From the NCBI GenBank assembly GCA_903838055.1, contig CAILWV010000067.1:1-64000 (forward strand): a stretch of 64,000 bases of DNA, written 5' to 3'. Positions 10,700 through 21,400 of this stretch are shown piece after piece (the stretch's first letter is position 1; every line of letters starts with the position of its first letter). A program made the position numbers and the translations under genes. The stretch comes from an uncultured Bacteroidota bacterium (GTDB taxonomy: Bacteria; Bacteroidota; Bacteroidia; Flavobacteriales; Flavobacteriaceae). The notes under the pieces were generated by a model that saw only the letters and a program-made list of their open reading frames with translations, did not search any database and was not told where the DNA came from.

Positions 10700-10719
10700 C
10701 CCACAATTATCTCAAACAA

Positions 10720-10754
10720 AAAAAATACAACTTTTTACAGTTGTATTTTTTTTA
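10720..10754 (-). terminator. Terminator hairpin flanked by A and T tracts, downstream of the FISUMP lipoprotein gene
   Basis: AAAAATACAACtttttacaGTTGTATTTTTTTT. Confidence 0.7.
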
Positions 10755-10791
10755 TAATTTCGTTTTATAGTCTCTAAAATTGCATTCTATT

Positions 10792-11853
10792 TTAATTTTT
10801 AACACATCTAACAGATAATCCGCTGCTTTTAATAGCGCCACTTCTTACCAATTGGTCAGTTGAGCTATTTACATTTCTAGACCAAACAATATCAGAAGCG
10901 GTACTTCCTGTTGTTGTAGCACTCCACCAGTAAGTAACTTTAGTTTTTCCTTTAAATAAATCTGCAAGAGCAGGAGCAGGGGCAGGCGGAACTACAGGTG
11001 CAGGTAAGTGATAATTTAAATAACCTGTTCCCGCAGGAACTGCAGTAAATCCGGATTGGTTAGTAGCATAATTTGTAGTTACATCCCAAGTTGAAGTAGC
11101 AGAATTTTCTTTTAGTTTACTTCCTGCTTCATTTTCTCCACCTAAAAAAGTTGCTAAGTTAGACCACTCGGTATCTGTTGGAATATGCCATCCAGCAGGA
11201 GCTAAGCCTCTTGGATCAGTAATTGCATACCAGTTGTATAATTTTCCGTAAATAGGGCCATTTGCAGTGTCGTTTTCATAATAACACCAAGCTCCTGTTG
11301 TTAGAGCTTCCCATTGGGTTACGTCTGTTACTTGCGGAATATCATCCCCATTTTTGTATTTAGTAACCTCTAAGTTTTTCTTCATCCATTCTACTCCGTT
11401 TAATTTTACAGAATCATAATGTCCACCATCAATATCTGTAACGCCACCTCCACTTGTATACAATATATTTAAAGTGTTAAACGATATTTGGGTTCCGTAA
11501 ACAGTACCATTACTATCCGTAGCATATGCTCTTGCATAATAAGTTGTATTAGCGGATAAAGGAGAAAGTGTGCTTGTAAAGCTTGTAGCTGTTACACTAA
11601 CAACTTCTGTAGTATGTAACCCAGAAACAGTAGGATTTGGAGAAGTGCTCCAGCAAATTCCTGCTGCTGAAACTGCATTTTGACCATAAGTTACTACTCC
11701 AACACATTTAGCATTTGTGAAATTAATATTTTCCACACTATAGGTTTGAACTTTTAATAACCCTATTGAACTATTGGTTCCTGAAACAGAATCACTTTTG
11801 CTACAGCTAAATAAGAATAAAGATAAAAAGGATAAATACAGAAAATTTTTCAT
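10792..11853 (-). CDS. Lipoprotein with FISUMP (Fibrobacter succinogenes major paralogous) domain and Fn3-like N-terminus
   Basis: Lipobox LFLFSCSKS; VKLNGVEWMKKNLEVTKYKNGDDIP.., LYNWYAITDPRGLAPAGWHIPTDTEW, LSVRCVKN. Confidence 0.85.
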   Translation of the reverse strand: MKNFLYLSFLSLFLFSCSKSDSVSGTNSSIGLLKVQTYSVENINFTNAKCVGVVTYGQNAVSAAGICWSTSPNPTVSGLHTTEVVSVTATSFTSTLSPLSANTTYYARAYATDSNGTVYGTQISFNTLNILYTSGGGVTDIDGGHYDSVKLNGVEWMKKNLEVTKYKNGDDIPQVTDVTQWEALTTGAWCYYENDTANGPIYGKLYNWYAITDPRGLAPAGWHIPTDTEWSNLATFLGGENEAGSKLKENSATSTWDVTTNYATNQSGFTAVPAGTGYLNYHLPAPVVPPAPAPALADLFKGKTKVTYWWSATTTGSTASDIVWSRNVNSSTDQLVRSGAIKSSGLSVRCVKN

Positions 11854-12062
11854 AATAAAAATAGGATATAATAGTAATTGTTTTCAAAAATAAACAAAAA
11901 AATCAATAAGTGAAATTTTTTATTTTAATGATAATGAATTATTCAGTTTTATATCCTTAAATTTAAGTACTTGTTCGCATTTATATTCATTAGAAAAAAA
12001 ATTAAAAACACCTCTAATTATCTAAAACAAATCAATAAATTTGCTCCTTATTTCCAAAAATT

Positions 12063-12596
12063 TTGAATAAAGAAATTGTAGTTATTATTGGTGGTCCCGG
12101 AACAGGAAAAACAACAATCATCGACGGCTTGTTAGCCAAAGGATATTGTTGCTATCCCGAGATTTCTCGCGAGGTAACTATGGAAGCTAAAAAACAAGGA
12201 ATAGAACAATTATTTCTTGAGAATCCACTGCTTTTTAGCGAACTACTATTAGAAGGCAGGAAAAAACAATTTCATAATGCAGTAGCTGAATCACACAAAG
12301 TTGTATTTCTAGATAGAGGAATCCCTGACGTATTGGCTTATATGCATTACATTGGCGATAGTTATCCGGCTTTTTTTGATCAAGCCTGCCGCGATCATAT
12401 TTATACAAAGATATTTTTACTTCCACCATGGGAAGAAATTTATGTTAGTGACGACGAACGATATGAAAATTTCGAACAAGCCAAACTAATCTTCAACCAT
12501 CTTACAGAAACCTATCAAAAATATGGCTACAATTTAATTGAAGTGCCTAAAGGAACTGTAGAAGAACGTATTCATTATATTATAAATCAATTATAA
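12063..12596 (+). CDS. AAA family ATPase / nucleoside-kinase-like P-loop protein
   Basis: IIGGPGTGKTTIIDGL Walker A; TTG start. Confidence 0.8.
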   Translation: MNKEIVVIIGGPGTGKTTIIDGLLAKGYCCYPEISREVTMEAKKQGIEQLFLENPLLFSELLLEGRKKQFHNAVAESHKVVFLDRGIPDVLAYMHYIGDSYPAFFDQACRDHIYTKIFLLPPWEEIYVSDDERYENFEQAKLIFNHLTETYQKYGYNLIEVPKGTVEERIHYIINQL

Positions 12597-12659
12597 TCTC
12601 GTTTTTATTACATTTACGATATCTTAGCCTCGTAATTTCTAATTTGTAATTGATATTAA

Positions 12660-14555
12660 ATGTCCAATCCGTTAGTAATTCTAAAACAATACTGGAAACA
12701 CGAAGCGTTTAGAACACCGCAAGAAGAAATTATTGCAGCTGTTCTTGACGGAAAAGATACATTTGGTTTAATGCCAACTGGAGGAGGGAAGTCGGTTTGT
12801 TTTCAAGTTCCAGCAATGCTAATGGATGGAATTTGCTTAGTAATATCTCCTTTGGTTGCTCTAATGAAAGACCAAGTTCAAAACCTACAAAACAAAGGAA
12901 TTAAAGCTATTGCACTTACAGGAGGAATTGCTTCCGATGAAATTATTGATCTTTTAGATAATTGCCAATTTGGGAATTACAAGTTTTTATATCTTTCTCC
13001 CGAAAGATTACAAAGTGATTGGGTTTTAGAACGAATAAAAAACTTACCTATAAATTTAATTACAATTGACGAAGCACATTGTGTTTCCCAATGGGGACAT
13101 GACTTTAGACCTGCTTATTTAAAAATTGCAAAACTAAAAGAGTATTTTCCTAAAGTTCCTTTTTTGGCATTAACAGCATCGGCAACTAAAAGGGTGCAAG
13201 AAGATATTTTGGTACAATTGCAAATGAATAATCCTCAGATATTTACCAAATCATTTGCAAGAGAAAACCTAGCTTATATGGTTTTTAACGTAGAAGATAA
13301 ACTCCATTTGATGGAGCAAATTCTGAAGAAAAACCCACAGTCTTCTATTATTTATGTAAATAACAGAAAAGCTTGTTCTGAAACTGCTAACCAATTGCAA
13401 TCACTAGGATATTCTGCTACTTATTATCATGGCGGACTTTCATCTAAAGAGAAAGAAAAACAAATGCAGCTTTGGATGGATGAAAAAGTGCAAATTATAG
13501 TTGCTACAAATGCATTCGGAATGGGAATAGACAAGGCAAATGTGAAAACAGTAATCCATTTACATATCCCTCCAAATTTAGAAAACTATTACCAGGAAGC
13601 AGGTCGTGCAGGCAGAAATGGAGAAAAAGCATTCGCGGTTTTACTAACAAATCCATCCGATGTGATTCATGTGGAAGCCCAATTTTTAAGTATCCTATCA
13701 GATAAAGCATTTTTAAATTTAGTATTTGTCAAACTTTGCAATTATTTTCAGATTGCCTATGGCGAAGGAATAGATGAAAAATTTAGTTTCAACATCAATC
13801 ATTTTTGTACGAAATATTCATTTTCTGTATTAAAAGTTTACAATGCTTTGCAGTTTCTAGACAGACAAGGAATTCTTACCCTTTCACAAGAGTTTTCAGA
13901 AAAAATCACGCTTCAGTTTTGTATTCCATCCAAAGAAGTGATGCGTTATATTAGTTTAAATCCACAAGACGAAGAGGTAATTCTCACTATTTTGAGAACT
14001 AATCCGGGTGTTTATGAATCGCAATCGGTGCTAAACCTCTCTTTAATCGCAAAAAAATCTAATACTCCCGAAAATCAGATTCTAGCAATTCTTCATAAAC
14101 TAAATGAAAAAGGAATAATTGAGTTGAATGCTAAAAATAACGATGCTTCAATTACTTTTAATGAAGTTCGAGAAGATGATAGAACTATCAATAGAGTTTC
14201 TAAATATCTAGAAGCCCAAAATTTACTAAAGACCAACCAATTAAAATCGGTTTTGCATTATATTAAAGAAGATTCTATATGTAAAAGTAAATTATTGCTG
14301 GAATATTTTGGAGAAGTTGTAACTAATGATTGTGGAATTTGCTCTTACTGTATATCTAAAAATAAAAACAAAACAGATTTTATTGTCCTTGCTGAAAAAA
14401 TTATTGGTCTATTAAAAATTCAGGAATTGAATTCTAGAGATATTCAAAAATTATCTAAATATCCAAAAGACGATGTTATCTTTGTGCTTCAAAATTTATT
14501 GGATAACGATACCATTATGGTACAAGCCAATAATTTATATTCTATAAAAAAATAA
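12660..14555 (+). CDS. recQ: ATP-dependent DNA helicase RecQ
   Basis: DTFGLMPTGGGKSVCFQVPA, IDEAHCVSQWGHDFRP, QEAGRAGRNGE, zinc-binding C-terminal cysteines. Confidence 0.92.
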   Translation: MSNPLVILKQYWKHEAFRTPQEEIIAAVLDGKDTFGLMPTGGGKSVCFQVPAMLMDGICLVISPLVALMKDQVQNLQNKGIKAIALTGGIASDEIIDLLDNCQFGNYKFLYLSPERLQSDWVLERIKNLPINLITIDEAHCVSQWGHDFRPAYLKIAKLKEYFPKVPFLALTASATKRVQEDILVQLQMNNPQIFTKSFARENLAYMVFNVEDKLHLMEQILKKNPQSSIIYVNNRKACSETANQLQSLGYSATYYHGGLSSKEKEKQMQLWMDEKVQIIVATNAFGMGIDKANVKTVIHLHIPPNLENYYQEAGRAGRNGEKAFAVLLTNPSDVIHVEAQFLSILSDKAFLNLVFVKLCNYFQIAYGEGIDEKFSFNINHFCTKYSFSVLKVYNALQFLDRQGILTLSQEFSEKITLQFCIPSKEVMRYISLNPQDEEVILTILRTNPGVYESQSVLNLSLIAKKSNTPENQILAILHKLNEKGIIELNAKNNDASITFNEVREDDRTINRVSKYLEAQNLLKTNQLKSVLHYIKEDSICKSKLLLEYFGEVVTNDCGICSYCISKNKNKTDFIVLAEKIIGLLKIQELNSRDIQKLSKYPKDDVIFVLQNLLDNDTIMVQANNLYSIKK

Positions 14556-14567
14556 ACAATACTTGCC

Positions 14568-15515
14568 TTGGAAAAATTAAGAATCGTTTTTATGGGTACG
14601 CCCGAATTTGCAGTAGGTATTTTAGATACAATTCTGAAAAATAACTATGAAGTAGTTGGTGTAATAACGGCTGCGGATAAACCTGCTGGTCGTGGGCAAA
14701 AAATTAAATATTCAGCAGTAAAAGAATTTGCAATAGAAAACAACTTGCATTTATTGCAACCTACTAATTTAAAAGAGGAACATTTTTTAGAAGAATTAAG
14801 AAGTCTTAATGCAAATTTACAAGTAGTAGTTGCATTTAGAATGTTGCCAGAAGTAGTTTGGAAAATGCCGAAGTTTGGCACCTTTAATCTTCATGCGTCT
14901 TTACTTCCGGATTATCGAGGAGCAGCGCCTATTAATTGGGCAATCATAAACGGAGAAACCAAAACAGGAGTTACAACTTTTTTTATTGATGATAAAATTG
15001 ATACTGGCGCTATTATCTTAAGTAGGGAAACGCAAATTGCCGCTGATGAAAGTGCCGGCGACTTACACGATCGCTTAATGAATATTGGATGTGGAGCAGT
15101 TGTAGAAACTTTAGAATTAATAGAAAATGGAGATGCGAATACTACTATTCAAAAAGAATCTAGTGAGGATAAAACAGCATATAAACTAGATAAAGATAAT
15201 TGTAAAATAGATTTTTCAAAAAAAGGAATAGAAATCTATAATCTTATTCGTGGTCTATCGCCTTATCCAAGTTCGTGGTGTACAATTAAAGATGACGAAA
15301 CGGAATGGGCAGTTAAAATATATGAAGCAAAGTTAGAATTAGTATCCCATTCAGAAACTATTGGAAAATTGTTGATTTCTAAGAAAGAGTTAAAGATTGC
15401 AGTTGTTGATGGTTACTTAGAAATAATAAGTTTACAATTTCCTGGCAAGAAAAGAATGAATACTGCTGAATTATTAAATGGAATGACGATTTCTAGTACT
15501 GCAAAAGCTTTGTAA
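14568..15515 (+). CDS. fmt: Methionyl-tRNA formyltransferase
   Basis: IVFMGTPEFAVGILD, NLHASLLPDYRGAAPINWAIINGE; TTG start. Confidence 0.95.
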   Translation: MEKLRIVFMGTPEFAVGILDTILKNNYEVVGVITAADKPAGRGQKIKYSAVKEFAIENNLHLLQPTNLKEEHFLEELRSLNANLQVVVAFRMLPEVVWKMPKFGTFNLHASLLPDYRGAAPINWAIINGETKTGVTTFFIDDKIDTGAIILSRETQIAADESAGDLHDRLMNIGCGAVVETLELIENGDANTTIQKESSEDKTAYKLDKDNCKIDFSKKGIEIYNLIRGLSPYPSSWCTIKDDETEWAVKIYEAKLELVSHSETIGKLLISKKELKIAVVDGYLEIISLQFPGKKRMNTAELLNGMTISSTAKAL

Positions 15516-15697
15516 AGTATTGAAATCATTGAAAAAACAACCCAAATAAAGCCGTAAAACCCTTGTTTTATTAACAAAACAAATGAGTTATCAACAAAAT
15601 CGCCTAAAATGATAGGTATCACTTGTGTAGTGTGTAATTTCTACTAAATTTGTTTTCATTAAAAACAATGTTTAACCAACAATTAATAACTATTATT

Positions 15698-15970
15698 ATG
15701 AACAAATCAGAATTAATCGATGCTATTGCTGCAGATGCAGGAATTACAAAAGCTGCTGCAAAATTAGCTTTAGAGTCATTTTTAGGGAATGTAGGATCAA
15801 CTTTGAAAAAAGGTGGTAGAGTTTCTTTAGTAGGTTTCGGATCATGGTCAGTTTCTAACAGAGCTGCAAGAGATGGAAGAAATCCTCAAACTGGAAAAAC
15901 TATCAAAATTGCTGCTAAAAATGTAGTGAAATTTAAAGCTGGTGCTGAATTAGAAGGTTCAGTAAACTAG
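15698..15970 (+). CDS. HU family DNA-binding protein
   Basis: MNKSELIDAIAADAGITKAAAK..GFGSWSVSNRAARDGRNPQTGKTIKIAAKNVVKFKAG. Confidence 0.95.
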   Translation: MNKSELIDAIAADAGITKAAAKLALESFLGNVGSTLKKGGRVSLVGFGSWSVSNRAARDGRNPQTGKTIKIAAKNVVKFKAGAELEGSVN

Positions 15971-15991
15971 TCTAATTTTATTATCAAATAT

Positions 15992-16022
15992 AAAAATCAC
16001 GCAATTTGCGTGATTTTTTTTT
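15992..16022 (+). terminator. Rho-independent terminator after HU gene
   Basis: AAAAATCACGCAATTTGCGTGATTTTTTTT. Confidence 0.85.
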
Positions 16023-16065
16023 GATTATATTGGTATTATTTGTATTTTTAAATAAAATTGTTCAA

Positions 16066-16626
16066 ATGATTTCAGAAAAACTAAACAAAGGACAAATTCT
16101 AATTGCCGAGCCATCTATTCTGGGAGATGTTTCTTTTAATAGATCTGTAATATTGTTAGCAGAGCATAATGAAGAAGGTTCTGTTGGTTTTATTTTGAAT
16201 AAACCTTTAGAGTACACGATAAGTGATCTACTTCCTGAAATTGAAGCCTCATTTAAGATATACAATGGCGGTCCTGTTGAACAAGATAATCTATATTTTA
16301 TTCATACTATTCCCAATCTTATAACAAATAGTATAGAAATATCCAACGGTATTTATTGGGGAGGAGATTTTGAATTGACCAAAAGTCTTATTAATGAAAG
16401 GAAAATAAACAAAGAAGATATTCGTTTTTTTCTTGGATATACAGGCTGGGAATTCAATCAATTAGTGGCTGAACTACATGATAATTCTTGGATTGTTGCA
16501 AATAACAATTATAATAAAGAAATATTGAGCAAGTCTTCTAAAAAGTTTTGGAAAGAAAAAATCACTGAATTGGGAGGAGACTATTTAATATGGTCTAATG
16601 CTCCAGAAAATCCAAATTTAAACTAG
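16066..16626 (+). CDS. YqgE/AlgH family protein
   Basis: KGQILIAEPSILGDVSFNRSVILLAEHNEEGSVGFILNKPL; internal Met start preferred. Confidence 0.88.
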   Translation: MISEKLNKGQILIAEPSILGDVSFNRSVILLAEHNEEGSVGFILNKPLEYTISDLLPEIEASFKIYNGGPVEQDNLYFIHTIPNLITNSIEISNGIYWGGDFELTKSLINERKINKEDIRFFLGYTGWEFNQLVAELHDNSWIVANNNYNKEILSKSSKKFWKEKITELGGDYLIWSNAPENPNLN

Positions 16627-17448
16627 TTCGTTTAATTTTATTAGTAACTGATTAGCCAAATTAGTAGTATAGGATTTTTTGCGATATTTGGTAATTGGTT
16701 GAATTCCAGTTATTACATTGGTAATAAATAATTCATCGGCTTTTTGTAAATCAAATGGTGAAATTGGTTTTTCAACCACTTCTAGTTCTTCAATCTTTCT
16801 TGCAATTGCTAGTATTTGCTTTCTAATTATTCCATTTAGGCATCCTTCATTAATAGGAGGGGTAATAAGAGTATTTCCCATTAGCATAAATAAATTACCG
16901 TTCAACGCTTCAACTACATTTTTCTCATTGTTTAATAACAGGCAATTTTGAAGATCGTTTTCTTGTGCATAAATACCTCCTGTAATGTTGATCATTTTAT
17001 TGGTGGTTTTTATTGTAGAAAGCAACTGCTTAGAGATAAAAAAATCTTTATATAAATCAACTTCATAATCAGCATTGCTAATAGAATAAATTTTTGATTC
17101 TAAAGCGGAAGCATGAATTACATAAGATATTGTTCTTGTTTCTGGGGTATAAAATCCACCATCGTTTCTAAATACAGTAAATCGAATTCTTGCAGAATCT
17201 CCACAATTATTTTTTATGGCTGTATTTAGAATTTGATTTTCAATAAATTCTAAAGTAAAGTTTGTTGGAATTTGCATTCGCACAATTCGCATAGAAGCCA
17301 TTAATCTAAAGTAATGGTCCTCTAAGAAAAGTATTTTATTGTTAACTACTTTTAAAGTATCAAAAACGCCATCACCATATAAAAAACTTCTGTTTGAGGC
17401 CGATAATAAACTATTGGATGGGAGGAAGGAACCGTTATAATTAATCAT
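16618..17448 (-). CDS. Aminotransferase class IV (aminodeoxychorismate lyase / BCAT-like)
   Basis: NRSFLYGDGVFDTLKV, GCLNGIIRKQIL, ADELFITNVITGIQPI. Confidence 0.85.
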   Translation of the reverse strand: MINYNGSFLPSNSLLSASNRSFLYGDGVFDTLKVVNNKILFLEDHYFRLMASMRIVRMQIPTNFTLEFIENQILNTAIKNNCGDSARIRFTVFRNDGGFYTPETRTISYVIHASALESKIYSISNADYEVDLYKDFFISKQLLSTIKTTNKMINITGGIYAQENDLQNCLLLNNEKNVVEALNGNLFMLMGNTLITPPINEGCLNGIIRKQILAIARKIEELEVVEKPISPFDLQKADELFITNVITGIQPITKYRKKSYTTNLANQLLIKLNELV

Positions 17449-17506
17449 ACTAATTCTTGTTAGAGAAACAAGGCAAATATAAATTATTAAAACGATTTAT
17501 AATGGA

Positions 17507-17899
17507 TTAAACAGAACCAATAACGTGTTTTAAATCGGAAACTTGGTTTTCCCATAATTGTTTAGATTCATCTAGTTCGTCTTCTTCAGCAAAATCAACG
17601 ATCATAAGCGAAACATCTTTTGTAATCTCGTCTTCTAAAATTCGAATTTCAAAATAATATTCAGTGTCATTTTTATCTTCGTCAATCCATTTGAATTTTA
17701 CTTTTTCTCCAGATTTTTTTGAAGCTAATCGAGCATTTTCCTCTGAATCATTCCATTCGAAAGTAAAAAATTCCCCACGGGAGTTAACTTTATCCGCAAA
17801 CCATTCTTGCAAACCTGAAGGTGAAGAAATATATTGATATAATAATTGAGGTGATGAATTAATAGGAAATTCAATCTCGTAACGAACTTTAGGCGTCAT
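17507..17899 (-). CDS. START-like / SRPBCC-fold domain protein
   Basis: EIEFPINSSPQLLYQYISSPSGLQEWFADKV.. typical of the Bacteroidota START-like family. Confidence 0.75.
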   Translation of the reverse strand: MTPKVRYEIEFPINSSPQLLYQYISSPSGLQEWFADKVNSRGEFFTFEWNDSEENARLASKKSGEKVKFKWIDEDKNDTEYYFEIRILEDEITKDVSLMIVDFAEEDELDESKQLWENQVSDLKHVIGSV

Positions 17900-17979
17900 A
17901 TAATAAATTTTTATAAATATATAATTTTTATTTAAAAAACAGCAATAGAAAAAAATATTTTATTTTCTTAAACTAATAT

Positions 17980-18009
17980 TTGTATGCTGTAATATTAGTA
18001 TTATATTTG
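17980..18009 (+). promoter_or_regulatory. Bacteroidota-type promoter for tRNA-Met
   Basis: TTG-N19-TATATTTG (consensus TTG-N17..23-TAnnTTTG) ~31 nt upstream of the tRNA. Confidence 0.6.
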
Positions 18010-18040
18010 CACCCGCGTTGCAAAGCGCATAGCCCATTAT

Positions 18041-18114
18041 GGCGAGGTAGCTCAGTCGGTTAGAGCGCAGGATTCATAACCCTGAGGTCGGGAGTTCAAA
18101 TCTCCCTCTCGCTA
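18041..18114 (+). tRNA. tRNA-Met (anticodon CAU)
   Basis: GGCGAGGTAGCTCAGTCGGTTAGAGCGCAGGATTCATAACCCTGAGGTCGGGAGTTCAAATCTCCCTCTCGCTA folds as a cloverleaf; CCA not encoded; Ile2 (lysidine) not excluded. Confidence 0.92.
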
Positions 18115-18115
18115 C
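18069..18115. repeat. attL core (3' end of tRNA-Met), left boundary of element E1
   Basis: 47-bp AGGATTCATAACCCTGAGGTCGGGAGTTCAAATCTCCCTCTCGCTAC identical to 35721-35767. Confidence 0.9.
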
Positions 18116-18118
18116 AGA

Positions 18119-18148
18119 AATCTTCACAGAAATGTGAAGATTTTTTTT
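18119..18148 (+). terminator. Terminator immediately 3' of tRNA-Met, supplied by E1
   Basis: ATCTTCACagaaatGTGAAGATTTTTTTT. Confidence 0.8.
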
Positions 18149-18468
18149 GGAATGAATTCACTAAAAAATACTGAAAATCAAATACTTGGAACAGTATAAA
18201 AGTGATTTTGTGTCTGATTTATTTTTCAAATATACAACATTTTTGGTACTTTCAAACTTCCTTCAAAAATCCAAAAAAACGATCAAAAACACCCTTTTTT
18301 GACACTTTTTCTGCCACAAACTTGATCAACTTTTCAAGGTTTTCGGTGCTTACGAGAGAAAATTAGTGCCACACTTTTCAAAAACAGCAAAAATCTGCAG
18401 GTTTTTATTCAAAAAACACCATTTATTTTGGAGTCAAAAAAAAAAGTGGATTAATATCCACTCTTTCA

Positions 18469-21400
18469 TTATGCAGTTGCATTCTCATTAATGCGTTCTA
18501 TTATACTTATTACTTTGTGTGCATCACTGTCGTCAAACGTACCAATCAATCCTTGATCATTCATGTCTGTAAATGGTGGTTCAAAAAGCATGCTTGGTTC
18601 AATGGTTCCATTCTTGGTCAAATATGTAATAATGTTTTGTATAAAAGTCATTTGGTCTGCACGAAGATTTCCTGCTTGTAGAAATTCGGAAAATGCATCC
18701 TGTGCTGCTTTTGTTTCCAGTCCAATAATGCTTCTGATGAAAACCCCCAGCGGTTCGTGTCCAAATTCTTTTTCAAAGTCTTCTCTTGTTCCTCTTTCTT
18801 CTCCATCAAACAATATTTCTTCCAACAGTTTCAATTCCTTTGCAGTTATTGGATTATTGGAAAGCAATTTTGAAATGGTCAATTGGTGTTTGTTCTCCCG
18901 TATAAAACTTTCTACTCTTCTTCTGTAGGAAGTTCCATAATTGGATGCCAACATTGGTTCTGAAACAGTCATTGTGATTTCGGAATCTTTCAAATCAGTA
19001 TAAATAATTGCTCTCCCTCTTGTATCAAGATACTGAATAAGTTCTCTCAATTCTTCTCTTACGCTGTCTAATTTCTTCTGTGATATCCCTTTGTAAAAAT
19101 CTTGTTTCTTGATATTCTCAATCATTGATTTTGCACGTAGTACAGCCGGAATAGTATACTTTTGACTCAATCCCTCTGCAATATCAATCAAGTTTTCTTC
19201 ATATTTCTTCTTTGTTCCTGACATCATTAAAGTGGCAATTTGCAACTTTAACATCATCAGATCAAATCGCCTTGCCATTTCGTTTACAGTTTCTGGAACC
19301 TGCAATTCTGATAAATGTTCTTCAATTATATGAACATCATTACTGTCGATAGAATTCCATCTTGATCTTTCTCCAAATTCCTCCACATATTTCAAATTCA
19401 TTGCCACTTGAAAACGGTCTCTGTTCAACTCTTTTATAGTTTTGTGCAATATATCACGTAATGTATTGGACAACTCTATGTTTTCTTCTTCCCCTTCTTC
19501 AACAAGCAACCTACTTAAATGCAATCTCGATTCAAAAATCTGCTGCGTTATTGGTTTTACAATAAATGTTTCCTTTCCCTTTTTCTGTACTTCAAAAAAG
19601 TCAAAATTTCCGCATACATCAAAAATCAAGAAATGATCTTTTGGTTGTCCTGGTCCAAATACATCTTCACACAATCTTGTGCCTCTTCCTATCATCTGCC
19701 AGAATTTGGCATACGAACGAACCACTTTGAAAAATACCAAATTCAATACTCGTACTGCATCAATTCCTGTGTCCATCATATCAACAGAAACTGCAATTTG
19801 CGGATTGTTTTCTTTATACTTATCACAGAATGCATCTATCAAACTTTGAGCGTGTGAAACCTCGTTATGTATCATCGAAATGAATCCCGATGGCAAATGT
19901 GGGTACCGTTCTGTAAAACAATCTACAATGAATTTTGCATGTTGTTGGTTTACTGCAAAGATGATGGTTCTACCTAACTTGTCACCACCCTCAATCTTCA
20001 ATCCGTTGTGCATCAAGTTATCCAAAACCTTGTTAACTGTATCTTTGTTGAACAACCATTTGTTCATGGCATTGGCTCTTATTTCTTCAGGAAAAAGTCC
20101 AGTGGTTTTATCTTCAAATGTTTCTTCGTATTTTTCTTTTTCTTTATCCGTCAAATCTTTATACTTGATTCCATCTCTCAAAAAATTGGTAGTAATATCA
20201 ATGTTTTTGTAAGGATTCAAATATTGTGGTACTGCCTGATGCAATTCATACAAGAAAGTTGGATCTTCATTACCACAACCAAATAGTTCAAAAGTATTAT
20301 GATCAATTCCATCCTTTGGTGTTGCTGTCAATCCTACAATACTTGCATCAAAATAATCAAAGATTGCTTTATACCTGTTGTATATAGAACGGTGCGCTTC
20401 ATCAATAATGATTAGATCAAAATGTCCCACACCATAAAACCGTTCTTCGGCAGTACGGATACTATCAATTTTATTCATCATACTTGGATAGGTACTGAAC
20501 ACCAATCTTGTAGTATCGTTCTCTTTCTCTTCTGACAAATTAATTGAGGAAAGATCCGGCAAATATTCGCTGAAATTATTTTTTGCTTGCCTAACCAATG
20601 CATTTCTATCGGCAAGAAACAGCACTCGTTTAACCCAATTGTTTTTGAACAAAACATCTACTAATGCAGCAGCAGTTCTAGTCTTGCCACTTCCTGTTGC
20701 CATGACTAACAACGCTCTTCTTTTGTTACCACATAATCCATTGGCACCATCTGTAACGAAAGTTTCTGCAACACGATTTATGGCTTCAAATTGGTAAGGT
20801 CGGTTGGCAATTGCAGTATTAATGGTTGCTTGACGAATGTCTTTTATGGTGGATCTTTTTTGAATCAACCAACGCAATTCTTCTTTGGTATAAAACCCAT
20901 AAACTCTTCTTGGAGAACTGTAAAAAGTATCTTCCCATATCTTGGTTTCATATCCATTGGTATAGAAAATCACCGGTCTTTGTTGGTGCATTTTCTCTAA
21001 ACAATTGGCATACAAAAACGCTTGGTGTTTTCCTACTTCAATATCTTTGGTTGTACGTTTTGCTTCAATAATTGCAAGTGGTTTTCCATTATCATCCCAC
21101 AATACATAATCTACAAATCCGTTACCTTTTGGGTTGTCTACAGTTACTGGCATCCCTGTTACAGGGTATTCCAATTCTCTGCCTATATTCAAATTGTTCC
21201 ACCCCACCTCTTTCAAGTCAACATCTATTAAATGCTGACGTGTTTGGGCTTCTGAGAACTCGGATGAAAGTGGTTTTAATCGTTCTTGTTTTTGTTTTTT
21301 CAGTTTTACAACTGCTTGCTGTGTTTGCTGTTTGAATTCTGACAAAGCCGTTTCGCTTTCTTGTGCTTTGGCAAGTATAACATCTTTCTCTTGTTGCAGT

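Noticed and set aside
10410-10706. 98-aa (minus) and 61-aa (plus) overlapping ORFs
   Set aside because: Mutually overlapping on opposite strands within a repeat-bearing patch; more likely decayed mobile DNA.
19442-21335. Numerous plus-strand ORFs opposite hsdR
   Set aside because: Antisense shadows of a clearly coding minus-strand gene.
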